A DNA stretch of 64,000 nt from Adiantum capillus-veneris. Its lineage: Eukaryota > Streptophyta > Polypodiopsida > Polypodiales > Pteridaceae. Position 1 is the first letter of the stretch; the number at the start of each line of letters is the position of its first letter. Below the pieces are notes generated by a model. It saw only the letters and a list, made by a program, of their open reading frames with translations. It had not been told where the DNA came from and made no database searches. Shown piece after piece: positions 34,654 through 45,340 of this stretch. The translations under genes and the position numbers were made by a program. Location of the stretch: contig CM043951.1 of assembly GCA_014529385.2 (NCBI GenBank), forward strand, positions 111,065,469-111,129,468. The letters are read 5' to 3'.

Positions 34654-35792
34654 TGTCAGGAGTTTTTTGGAGCAAGGGATTGCGCATATGTACATACACA
34701 TGCATGGTGCATCAAATAAAGAATTGCCCATTTTCCAGAGCCAGGTGGTTACGTGGGGCCCACATGTGTACAGGTAGGACAGCATGTACATAGTGCATCG
34801 ATTTTCACTATCACCAGTACCAGTATGTTTTTTCTACAATAATGAGGAGTTTATAGCGCGTAAAACTTCTCGGGGAAGCTATCCGCGGGCCAACGACATG
34901 AGGTAAGCAGGTGCATCAGATGGCATCTAGTGGCGTAAGGGGGGCGAACGGGGTTAATATTTGCACGCGGATGAGGACGGACACAACGTGGGTGTTTTCT
35001 TGTGAGAGTTATGCAGAAAGGTCATCATTAGGACCACTTTTTGGGGCCACTTCACGTGGTTGCGAGACGCATTATTGAAAAGAAATGAGTGCCAGGTGTG
35101 CGGATGATGCAAAAAGGTGACAACTATGCACTGTGAGGTTAGTTTTTGGCCTGTTCGAGGTCCGTTTGAGGTCATCTAAAAGGCCAAGGGTGCCCAGCTA
35201 ATAAAGCTAAGTGTGGGAACTGAAAAAACAGAGAGAAGACCAGAAAAAACGTGGAGAAGAGAGGAGGAACAGCCGCAGGTGTGTTTTTGGGGTTTTTGGA
35301 GTCTGTTTTGGTCTTAAACTGCTCATCCGATGTCGGATTTGAGCACTTTGACATTGTAGATTGGGGTTTTGGGCCGTTCCGGACGCGATGGCGCTGTCCA
35401 TTTTTCCAAATTTCTCACTCTTTTTCTGCTGTTTTTGCTGTGTAAGTTTCTCCTATGAGCGAAGTTTCTGCTCTAGTTTGTGATTGTATCTGGCTTATTT
35501 TACCCATATTGTGTGAGCTATTTGCCCCATTGGTGTTGGCCCAAGATCAATTGTATCTAAACATCAGAAATTCTCCTCTTTTGAGTTGAGTTTTTTGGGA
35601 GTGTGTTTGTGTGTGTGTGTGTGTGGAGTGGGCAAGTGGATAGTCTCTCTCCTCTCACTCCATAGGTGTGTTTCCTGTCTCGGCCAGGTGTGTTGTGTAA
35701 GCTGAGTGGTGCCCCCTAGTGTGTGTGTATCTTCCCAAGAGTGTGTGTCGGGTCGTTATAGAGGTGTTGTGTGTGTTTTCATTCCGCTCACA
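34654..35792 (+). repeat. Gypsy 5' LTR
   Basis: It begins tgtcaggag and ends ctcaca (TG...CA). It contains a GT-rich stretch and the word ttttgggccgttccggacgc at 35367-35386. Confidence 0.93.
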
Positions 35793-35798
35793 TTCTTT

Positions 35799-35816
35799 TG
35801 GTGCCCCCACTGAGGA
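35799..35816 (+). promoter_or_regulatory. Candidate primer-binding site
   Basis: The sequence tggtgcccccactgagga lies six bases after the 5' LTR. Its tgg start and position fit pairing with a tRNA 3' end; the tRNA is not identified. Confidence 0.55.
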
Positions 35817-36788
35817 TCTTCTTCGAGTACCTTCTGCTTCGAGCTTCGAGCTTCGAGCTTCGGGATTACAGGTTGCAGGTTGAAGATTACAGGTTACAGG
35901 TTACAGGGACAGGGACAGGTACAGGTACACGTGATTCACACAGGTACAGGTAGCTGGAGTACAGTGATATACAAGTGGGTGTCACTTGCAGTTGTTGTGG
36001 GTATGCATCACTTGGCGCCTGTTTGAGCGCATTTTTTGTTGGATTGTACGTTACTTGTGGAAACTGCCATGGTACACCTTTGTGGAGCCATATATGGTTT
36101 TATTTGGCAGCCCCAGCCATTTCTGAGACTTGGTCTGGAAGATAGTCATTTCTGAGACTTGACTATACGCGATTTGCATTAGCCTTCGTGTGAGGGTCGA
36201 TAGCGTGAGGTTTTATTGAGCTGGGGGATTCTCAAATGTAGAGATCCTTTCGGTGATACAAGTAGCTGGAGCACCCTTTTTGTGACCTCGTCATAGGCTA
36301 TGTACTAGTGATTCGTATTTGATGCTCGAGTTCTATTGTTGACAGTTTATGCATACATATACAATCTATATTTTGGGTTGTCATTGCTCTACTTCTGGGG
36401 AAACTTTGTCAAAATTTTTCCAAGTTATGATGGCTGGTTTTTTGGTCTTTTAAGCCATTTATGTTGTTATGCTGCTGAAATTCTGGCAAAATCAGAGGAT
36501 TAGTCAAGTGTGCTTTCTTGGGAGCTTCATGGTTGGCTTTAATGGATAATCAAAATGGCCCTCAATTCACTCCATTTCATTTAACTCAAAGAATGCAGAT
36601 AAATGTTCATGTGTCCAGGAAGATTTTTTTCCAGCAGCGCATAGTCTTTATGTTTGGGCCAAGAAGATTACGAGACATCTTGGAATGTCCTTTGCCTGTT
36701 GTAATTCCGATGATCAACTATGAAAACTCATTTGATGTGCATGTGTTTGTCCTTATCTAAAGTTGAGCTCCATTGAAGTTTCTGGGGA
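35817..36788 (+). other. Gypsy leader with short tandem repeats
   Basis: At 35838-35861 cgagctt is repeated. At 35866-35950 acaggt/acaggg words are repeated many times. The rest is non-coding leader. An 80-codon frame at 36518-36760 shows no motif. Confidence 0.7.
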
Positions 36789-38351
36789 TTGGGTAGTCAA
36801 AAGTTTTGGGTTCTTGCACGTGTTCAAAGGGGTTCTCAAAGCATTGAAACTTGGGTAGCCACGGCTTTCTCTTATCCGGAGTTTCATGGAAGAAGTGATG
36901 AAGATGTGGAAGAATTTTTGGAAAAGATGGAGGTTGTCTGCATTAGCAACCAAATTCATGACCCTACGCAAATGTTACGCCTTCTCCAAATTTGTTTGAA
37001 GAGTGATGCACGAGTTTGGTCCAAGGCATTTGAAGAGGAGTTGCGTGCAACGGATCCACCTGTAAGATTGAGTTGGGACAATCTAAGGCATGGATTGGAA
37101 GTGGAGTTTGTGAAGATAGAAGACCCTGACAAAGTGTGGCAAGAAGTACAAGGTTTGGTGTAGAAGGAAGGTGAGCCAGTAGATGCGTACATACGTAAGT
37201 TTTCATTGGCATGGGAGTGAATGTGCAAGGCCTTAGCACCACAGGTACCCCCGCCTGACATGATGAAGAAGGACAGGTTCTTGGCTTGTCTTTGGGAGAA
37301 CATACGTTGGAGAGTGGAGCTAAAGAAGCCTAGAACATATGAAGATGCACTAGAGGTAGCAAGGAACAAAGAGTGGAAGTTGAGGAAAATGAGCCAGTTA
37401 GGGGTGGAGTCTTTGCCAATGAGGTCTGAATTTTAGCCTATAGAATCTTTACAAGGTCGCATGTCAGGGGTTCATCATGAACCAGTGGTTCTTGTTACTA
37501 CTCAGGTTATGCCAGCAGTGGTCACTACAGCAGTGCAAGATGATGGGCTAAGGCAAGACATGAGGCAAATGGTAGATTTGATGAAGAATTTCAGCCTAAA
37601 CATGCTAGGTCAAGTGAAAAATAATCGAGGTCGAGGGAGGTATGCAAATCAGCCAGGAGGTGAAGAAAGACCTAGGAATGGTGTTGGACAAAGCAATGGT
37701 AGGTTTTGGAGGCAGACGCCCACCTGTTACAATTGTGGAGAGTTGGGTCACATCAGCCCGCAATGTGATAAGCCACCAAGGATGGGGGGAGACATGTATC
37801 CATTGCCAAGACAGGTGTTAACTAGGTCAAATGATTATGGCATCGAAATTAAGGGAGATGAAGGAACCAGTGGATTGACCCAAGAGGAAAAAGGAAAGAC
37901 AAAAGTGCTAAGTGTAGTCACCTTGGAGAAGGCATCAAAGCTAGAGGATACATTAGTGATGCCTATTGGGAAGAGGACCACAGAGGAAAAGGAAGGAAGA
38001 AGTGCCCCAGGTCCTAGTAAGAAGAAAGAAAAGAGCCATGAAGGCGAGGATGTCAAGGCCAAGAGGAAAAGGAGAGCTCGTCAAAAGTTTCATGTTTCAA
38101 ATTTTCCACTAGGGGATGGGCAATTAAGCTATGACTTGAAGGAGGATCTGACGAGCAGGAAGGCAGATGTTACTTTTGGGCAGCTTATAGAGATGGTGCC
38201 TAAGCTAAAGCGACAGTGGAAGAGGATGGTTAACCCAATGGAGAAAGAGCCAGAGAGAGGTTCAGTAAAGGTGTTGGCAATGGATGAGCTACCAGACATT
38301 TGTCCAATAGTAGATGTGTGGCATAAAAGGAAAAATTTGGGACAAGGTTAA
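36789..38351 (+). pseudogene. Gypsy gag with CCHC knuckle, four stops
   Basis: One reading frame runs from 36789. It has a retrotransposon gag domain at about 36860-37400 and a Gln/Arg-rich linker. The CCHC knuckle (CYNCGELGHISPQC) is at 37725-37766, followed by a long Lys/Glu-rich hydrophilic region before the protease. The frame is interrupted by TAG 37161-37163, TGA 37218-37220, TAG 37434-37436 and TAA 38349-38351 without any frame shift. Gag would form the particle that packages the RNA. Confidence 0.88.
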
Positions 38352-40082
38352 GTGGATGGCGGAGCTCAAATATGCGTCATAACACACTCATGCGTTGAGA
38401 AGATGGGTCTCACAGTGGCTGGGGTGTCAGGGTTTTGGATCAGATTGGCAAACCATCGAAAAGTAAAATGCTTGGGTGTTGTAAAGAGCTTAGAAGTGGA
38501 GGCATATGATGCAAAGGCAGTGGTTGATTTTCATGTGATGCCAGCAGGGTTGGGAGCATATCCTATTATACTGGGTAGACCATGGTTACGTGTAGTGGGA
38601 GCTGTTCAAGATTGGCGACATGGTACGATTAGCCTCTATGGAAAGACAGGTACCAAGAAGCTTTATAATATGGACACAAGGAAACGATTAGAGGAGCTTT
38701 ATGAAGATGAGGATGAGTTTAGTGATGAAGACTCTTCCACGGTGACAGATGAGGACAATGATAGCACTACCAGCAGTGATGAGGATGCTGATGTTGCATT
38801 TCTTTTGATGGACAAAGAAATCCAAGAGTTTGGTTTAGTTGCATTTGCGAATGAGGTTGAAGATGAAAGTGAAGGGCCTTATGAAGTGATTGAAGGGCTG
38901 ATGCAAACCAAGGTTGAGTTGTCAAAGAAGCAGGAATTGATGACACAAATGATTAGTGGAGACCTCTCAACTATGGAGAAGGATATATATTTGCACATGC
39001 TGGCTAGTTTTCCTGATTTGTTCATTACTTCATATGAAGAGATCAGAGGGTTCAAGGGCGAAGAGATGCATATAGAGCTGAAAGAAGGTGCTAAGCCAGT
39101 GTGGCAAAGGCTAAGAAGGATGGGTCAAGAGCAAATGGAAGCCTTGCGAGAAGAGGTGGACAAGTTATTGAAAGCAGGGTTCATAGTCCCAGTGGAGACC
39201 ACAGAATGGGTGAGTCCAGTTGTAGTCAGTCCAAAGAAGGATGGGAAGTGGAGAATTTTTGTAGATTTTAAACCCTTAAACGCAGCCACTAAGAAGAACC
39301 CATATCCTCTTCCATTCATTGATCAGATCTTGGATTCAGTGGCAGGTTATGAGAGGTACAATGTGTGTGATGGTTTTTCAAGCTATTTTCAATTGAAGAT
39401 TGCTCTTAAAGACCGCACAAAGACAACTTTTATTACGCCATGGGGTTGCTATTACTACACAGTATTGCCATTTGGGTTGTCAAATGGACCTTCCTTCTAT
39501 CAAGAGAGAGCAAATTGGGTGTTGGAACCATTCATTGGTAGTTGTGTTAAAGCTTTTATGGATGACTTCTGTGTTTATAGCAGTAGGGCTGAACACCATG
39601 AGAAGCTACAGATGGTATTGGCTCGATATGATGAATGTGGAGGACAACTAAATCCAAAGAAATGTCATCTAGCACAACCAAGGGTGAAGTTATTGGGCCA
39701 CATGGTGTTAGAAAATGGAATTGAGGATGATCCAGACAAGGTTAAGTCTATTATTCTCCTTCCATCACCTACGAGTACGAAGCAATTGGCAACCTTTATA
39801 CACAAAGTGAAGTACATGGCAAGGTTTATTCCATTGTCTTCTCAGATTCTTTATCCATTACAACAAGTGGCAAAGCATGATCCATTGCAATGGGATGACA
39901 AGTGTGAAGAAGTGCTTCAAGAGGTGAAAGAGGTGTTAGGGGGTTTGTCAGCCATGCAGGCTCCTGATTGGGAGAAAGTTTTTTATGTAAATCCCTCAGT
40001 AGGGGATGATGCCATTGAAGCCATGCTATTGCAAAAGGGGAAGGGCAGCCATTATATGAGGCCAGTGTATTGTGCAAGCTGA
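38352..40082 (+). pseudogene. Gypsy protease, reverse transcriptase and first RNase H
   Basis: The frame continues directly after the TAA stop. The aspartic protease opens with DGGA in place of the usual DSGA/DTGA and has the flap-side ILGRPWL. An acidic linker (residues about 110-160) follows. The RT spans about residues 225-480, with LPFGLSNGPSFYQ and the catalytic FMDDFCVYS. Then comes the start of the ordinary gypsy RNase H with weakly conserved residues. The frame ends at TGA 40080-40082. No reading frame is lost, only stops are introduced. Confidence 0.92.
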
Positions 40083-41303
40083 GTGAAGTTGGTAGCAGAG
40101 AGAAAGTTCTCGGAAGTAGAGCTAGTGATGGCCAGTGTAATATTTGCTTGTCGACGATTTTGTCATTACTTGCTACCACGGCCTTTTGTTTTCTTGACGA
40201 GTTATGCCTTTTTGCCACAGTTAATTAATGGTACTAACATGTCAAATGTGGTGAAGAAATGGGTAATTGAGCTGCAAGAGTTTGAGTTCTCTTTTCTAGT
40301 GGAAGATAGTACAAGGGCTACCCTAGCTGATTTGTTGACCTACAAGGAGAATCCCCTTATTGTTAAGGAAGAGGTGGTGAGAAAGGTAGTTGAAGAAGTG
40401 CCACAGATCAGCAATGCACATGTGTTGTTCTTTGATGGTTCATACAGAAAGAGCCATGATGCAGCTTCAGGGGGTATAGCACTTTATGATCCAGAGGGGA
40501 AGCTAGTATGCAAGAGAGGGTTCAAATTGGATGCTCATAGTAACAATGAGGCTGAATATGCTACTCTGGAAGCCGGATTACACATTTGTTTGAAGCATGG
40601 GGTTCGAAGGTTGAGCATAAAAGGTGATGCCTTGTTAGTGGTGAAGCAAGTGCTAGGTGTGTGGAAGAGCAAGAACACCTCATTGAAGGAAATGTGCTTC
40701 AGAATTAAAGGCCTGTTAAAAAATTTCGAAGCATGGATCATCAGACACATTGAACGTGCTCTAAATGGAGAGGCACATGAAGCAGCTCAAGGCATGATTG
40801 GGGAGCTATTTGTGTTGAGGACCACTTTACCTCTTTATCATGGCCGGGAAAGTTTGGATCAAGAAGAGGAGTTTTCGCTAACAAGAATCATTCCAAAGGA
40901 GATTCAGAAGTCTAAGAAGTATGGCTTTGTGCGTAGAGCATATAGGTACAAATTGATTGGTGATGTCTTATACATGAAAGGGGCTGATCTCGTGTTGAGA
41001 CGTGTACCTTGGCGGGAGGAGCTTTACAGAGTGTTGGAAGAGAATCATGAAGGCGCATGTGGTGGCCATTTTGCTCTAAAGATCGCCTTGCATAAGATTT
41101 TGCAAGAGGGGTATGTATGGCCTAGTTTGCACAAGGATGTTCACCATTGGTGTAGGTCTTGCAATAGGTGTCAAGCATTTGGGAAGAGAGTGTTGAAGCC
41201 AGAGCTACGAAAAACCATTATGGCGTTTGATGTGCTTGAAAAGTGGGGGATTGATGCAATAGGCCCGTTACCTATCACAAGCTGGGCAAAAGCTATATCT
41301 TGA
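40083..41303 (+). pseudogene. Gypsy second RNase H and integrase N-terminus
   Basis: In phase with the preceding part. After the tail of the first RNase H, a second RNase H appears from about residue 115 (FFDGSYRKSHDAASGG; NNEAEYATLEAGL; KGDALLVVKQV). This is the extra copy typical of Tat-type elements. The integrase HHCC zinc domain follows (H...GGHF...CRSCNRC), then the first catalytic Asp (WGIDAIGPLP). The frame is lost near 41295, and the integrase core continues in another frame. Confidence 0.9.
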
Positions 41304-41888
41304 CGGCAGTGAACTATCTCTCTAGATGGGCAGAGGCTATAGCAGTAAAACAGATCACTGCAAACGATGTGGCAAAATTTGTGCATGATGAAATATGTTG
41401 CAAGTTTGGGGTGCCATTAGAGCTATCTTCAGATAAGGGGCCAGGATTTAGAGCTAAACTGCTAGACTTCTTATGCACAAAGATGAAGATTAGACACCAG
41501 CATACCACTCCTTATTACCCGCAGTGTAATGGATTAAATGAAAGATTCAATGGTGAGTTGGTACAAATTCTTTCTAAAGTGACAGAGCACCAAGGAAAGA
41601 ATCGGGATTTGGAATTGCCTAGTGCATTATGGGCTTACCGTACTTTGGTAAAGACAGGTACAGGGTTTACTCCATTTCATTTGGTGTATGGAAAGGAAGG
41701 ACTATTGCCTGTGGAGGTAGAGTTGCCTGCGGTCAAGATGTTAGAGAAGTTGCTTGGGCCGCCCAGTGATGCATTCAAAGAGAGGCTCTTGCAGTTACAA
41801 GAGGTCTAGTTGGATAGGATGACCGCATTGGAGCATTATGGGCAGATGCAGGATAAGGCTTTGCCAAAGATAAATGAAAAGGTCAAAA
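41300..41888 (+). pseudogene. Gypsy integrase core
   Basis: Shifted by one frame relative to the upstream pol. It carries the second catalytic Asp (SDKGPGF) and the Glu (NERFNGEL), then a conserved helix (LWAYRTLVKTGTGFTPF). It has a stop (TAG, 41806-41808). The coding continues for about 25 codons to 41888, where the 6-kb insertion starts. Confidence 0.9.
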
Positions 41889-42302
41889 GTAAGCATTAGG
41901 AGAAATATGAACCTTGCATGGGCCTTGTAAGGAATCCTAATTTTTAGGGATTAAGGCTAATGGTGTGTAGGGTTAAGGGGACAAGGGCATTCAAGAAGCT
42001 AGTTTTGAGTAGGCTTTTCTAGCCGTTTTTTTAGACACATGTAGGATGTGGACCTAAGAGGTCACCTTCTCTCTCTAGCTTTTGAAAAGTGAAGGGAGTA
42101 AAGAGGTGTGGCCACATCATCAAAAACGTGGATCACTAAGAGCCAAAATTTGACTTTTTAAAAAAAAAGTTATTTTTACATATTTTTGACTTAAAACTCC
42201 CCCCCAACATATATCCATATCAAAAAAGGATTTTTTGACATTTTTTTAAACTTACAAGCACTAAAATTCCAATTTTTCAAAAAAAAAACTCCCCCAAAAA
42301 AA

Positions 42303-42550
42303 AAAAACCTTTCTTCTCTCTTCCTCCTCCCTCCTTTCTCCCTCTCCTCTCCCTCCCTGCCCCTTCTCTCCTCCTCCTCCTCTCTCTCCCTCTCTCCCAC
42401 TGTCCCCTTCTCTCCTCCCATGTTCCTCCCTCTCCCTCCATGCCCCCTTCTCTCCTCCTTCTCCACTCTCTCTCTCTCTCTCTCTCTCCCCCACTACCCC
42501 CTTGTCTTCTCCCATGTTCCTCTCTCTCCCTCCCCCCTCTCTCTTTTCAT
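42303..42550. repeat. Homopyrimidine tract, ~245 nt
   Basis: Almost only C and T on the plus strand, with a few interruptions. ORFs across it on either strand are low-complexity artefacts. A short frame beginning atggtgctcaaggac follows at 42579, but it ends after 25 codons. It could be a captured 5' leader and first exon; I cannot confirm that. Confidence 0.85.
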
Positions 42551-42759
42551 CCTTTGCTTCCTCATGCAACAACTACCATGGTGCTCAAGGACATCACAAA
42601 TCGTATGCATACATATTTGCTTGTTCGCAACGTTTGCATCGAAGGCCGCACGTGAGGGTGAGCAGAGGTCATCCCATGAACGTCGTAGCATCGGTGAGAT
42701 GAATGTTGACGATTCTTCAATATCTTGCCAATACCATCACATATTTGAATAAAACACCC

Positions 42760-44280
42760 CTTTATACAAGGTAACAATATACTTCTTACTTTTGATTGTG
42801 TTCTTCTTATCATAAACTTTGAAGTCTAAGGTGTTGCCTCTACTTGTTTTGTAGTGATTGGCACAAAGGTTGCTTTTATGCACAAATAGTGAAAGGCTGC
42901 AGGTTAGAGAGGCCAAGTGTCACCACTTTTCCTCTAAAACAGTCTTCTTTGTTACATCTTGCAGGTAGGTGCTTCAAATCCATGCTTATTAGGGGTGGTA
43001 GTCTCATCCTAATGTATATTTTTATATTGTTTATTTCCAGCTAGATAGAAATACTTGCAAATTTGTACAACATATACTTAACAAGTGTCTTCATTATATA
43101 GCTTGCAAATGTTGAATTCATACATGTTTTTGTTACAAGGTGACCTCTTGTTATGCTAGTTGAGTGGCGTTGTTTGCAACAACGGCTCAAGGAACTGGCA
43201 TAACATGAAGCTTTTACGGTGGCACAAAGCTCTCCTTAGCGGCAATGTGGCTCCCACTACACCAAAAATCATTATGCTGACATGAAGAGATCCCTAGTAG
43301 GACAATGCAAAAACTTTTCATCAGCAGCAACACACTCTTTCCTAACATGAGGGCACTCCTACCAAAGATATTTTTATGTGATAGGTCACCCCAGGAGCAT
43401 ACCATGTCATGTAATGGATGTAAGAACTATGACCACACTACTCCTTGTAAAGTGTTCACAGATGTATGTTTATTAAAGTTAATGAGAAGAAATTTGGACT
43501 TTTTTGTTTGTTGATGTGTAAGAGCACTCTAGGTCTACCATATTTTAGATTGTTTGATAAGTTAAATAAAATTTGTAGTCATTTAAAGTGTAAGTTTGTT
43601 TTTGTTTGGTAAGATTGTACATGAGAAGACATAATAAAGTATAAGAGATCTTGACGGAATAAGCCTTGATTAGATTCCTACCATGCACTTGTGACACCAG
43701 ACCTCTCCTTGAACCTTTTGATTTCTATCATTGTGGGAAGTCTAAGGGTGGTCTATTTTCAAATTTTTAGCAATAAATTTTTTTAAAAGGAAATTTTGGT
43801 TATTTTAAAGTTTGTACACAGTCTAGGAGTTCATTCTGATTGTTTTTCTTCAGTTTCAATTTTTGATCAAGGGCAGTCCTTGGAAGCCACTTTTGAAGGT
43901 GTTAGGGTGAGATTTTGAGAAAGTTTTGTATGTAGGAAATGCAGTCCTTAACACAATAAAAAACATTGGTTCTCTGAGTATTTTCAGATTCCATGGTTTT
44001 AATGCCTGTTCGAACCCGTAGATTAAGGAAAAAGTAAGAAATGTCTGTTTTACATCATTTTTAAAGAAATTGTCAACTTGCACGTTGATTTTTGGAAAAT
44101 CCGAGTAGGATATGATGTTTTTGCATCACACGATAGTCGAAGAGCGCGACGAGATGAACAAATTTATGTGACACAAGCCCAGACAGATTCAGAGCCAATT
44201 GAACACTAGAAGCTCTTGAAAACAGCCTAAAAGTCCAACACTTGAAAAAAAAAAGAAAAAAAAAACTTACTACTTGAATT
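42760..44280. other. Unassigned interior of the 6-kb insertion
   Basis: AT-rich sequence with short frames only; no domain recognised. Confidence 0.4.
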
Positions 44281-45340
44281 ATGACCATGCATAAAAATAA
44301 ATCCTGTACTTGTCATTTTAGGGCCCCAGGGACCCTCAACATGAGGGGCCACAAGGGCGCGCAAATCAGCCATCCAAAAATTTTGGATGGCTGATTTGCG
44401 CGCCCTTGTGGCCCCTCATGTTGAGGGTCCCTGGGGCCCTAAAATGACAAGTACAGGCTTTTTTTGATGCATAGCCATGAGATAGAATTGGGCAAATTGA
44501 TGTATTCATAGCAAACTCCCCCCCCCCCCACAATGGCAAATAGCTAAACATTGTATCATGCCATGCATAAAAATAAATCTTGTACTTGTCATTTTAGGGC
44601 CCCAGGGACCCTCAACATGAGGGGCCACAAGGGCGCGCAAATCAGCCATCCAAAAATTTTGGATGGCTGATTTGCGCGCCCTTGTGGCCCCTCATGTTGA
44701 GGGTCCCTGGGGCCCTAAAATGACAAGTACATGCTTTTTTTGATGCATAGCCATGAGATAGAATTGGGCAAATTGATGTATTCATAGCAAACTCCCCCCC
44801 CCACAATGGCAAATAGCTAAACATTGTATCATGCCATGCATAAAAATAAATCCTGTACTTGTCATTTTAGGGCCCTAGGGACCCTCAACATGAGGGGCCA
44901 CAAGGGCGCGCAAATCAGCCATCCCTCAGGGACCGTCAACAAGAGGGGCCACAAGGACGCGCAAACTGTTCATCCAAAAATTTTGGATGGCCAGTTTGCG
45001 CGCCCTTGTGGCCCCTCTTGTTGAGGGTCCCTGGGCCCCTAAAATGACAAGTACAAGCATTTTTTAATGCATGGACATGAGATAGAACTGGGCAGTTTAA
45101 TGTGTTCATAGCAACCCCTCCCCCCCCCAAATGGCAGATACCTAAACCTTGTATCATGCTTATCAACCATTTTTTACTTCCTTGTGTCCATCCCCTGTTC
45201 TTGGAAATATCTTGGTCCCTATTTGTGCCTGGATGGGCATTCTACGCGCCGTTGTGGTCCCTCTTGTTGAGGGTCTCTGGGGCTTCAAAATGACAAATAG
45301 GGGCTTTGTTTTAATGTATGGCCATGAGATAGAGTTGTAG
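44281..45340. repeat. Array of long snapback (hairpin) units
   Basis: About three and a half tandem units of about 275 bp. In unit 1, 44303-44379 and 44381-44457 are perfect reverse complements (77 bp, one-base centre). In unit 2, 44581-44655 and 44657-44731 are perfect too (75 bp). Unit 3 (about 44855-45055) has two different left arms and one right arm, as if two units recombined. A partial right arm lies at 45242-45300. Units are separated by a common spacer with a C-run (cccccccc). Short ORFs here are arm translations, not genes. Confidence 0.95.

Noticed and set aside
42191-42572. Glu/Arg/Gly-rich ORFs
   Set aside because: Reverse translation of the homopyrimidine tract.
43255-43275. 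A second CACTA end (cactacaccaaaaatc)
   Set aside because: No complementary end, no duplication and no subterminal repeats nearby.
44366-45166. Minus-strand ORFs repeated three times
   Set aside because: They are hairpin arms translated; the repetition is DNA-level.
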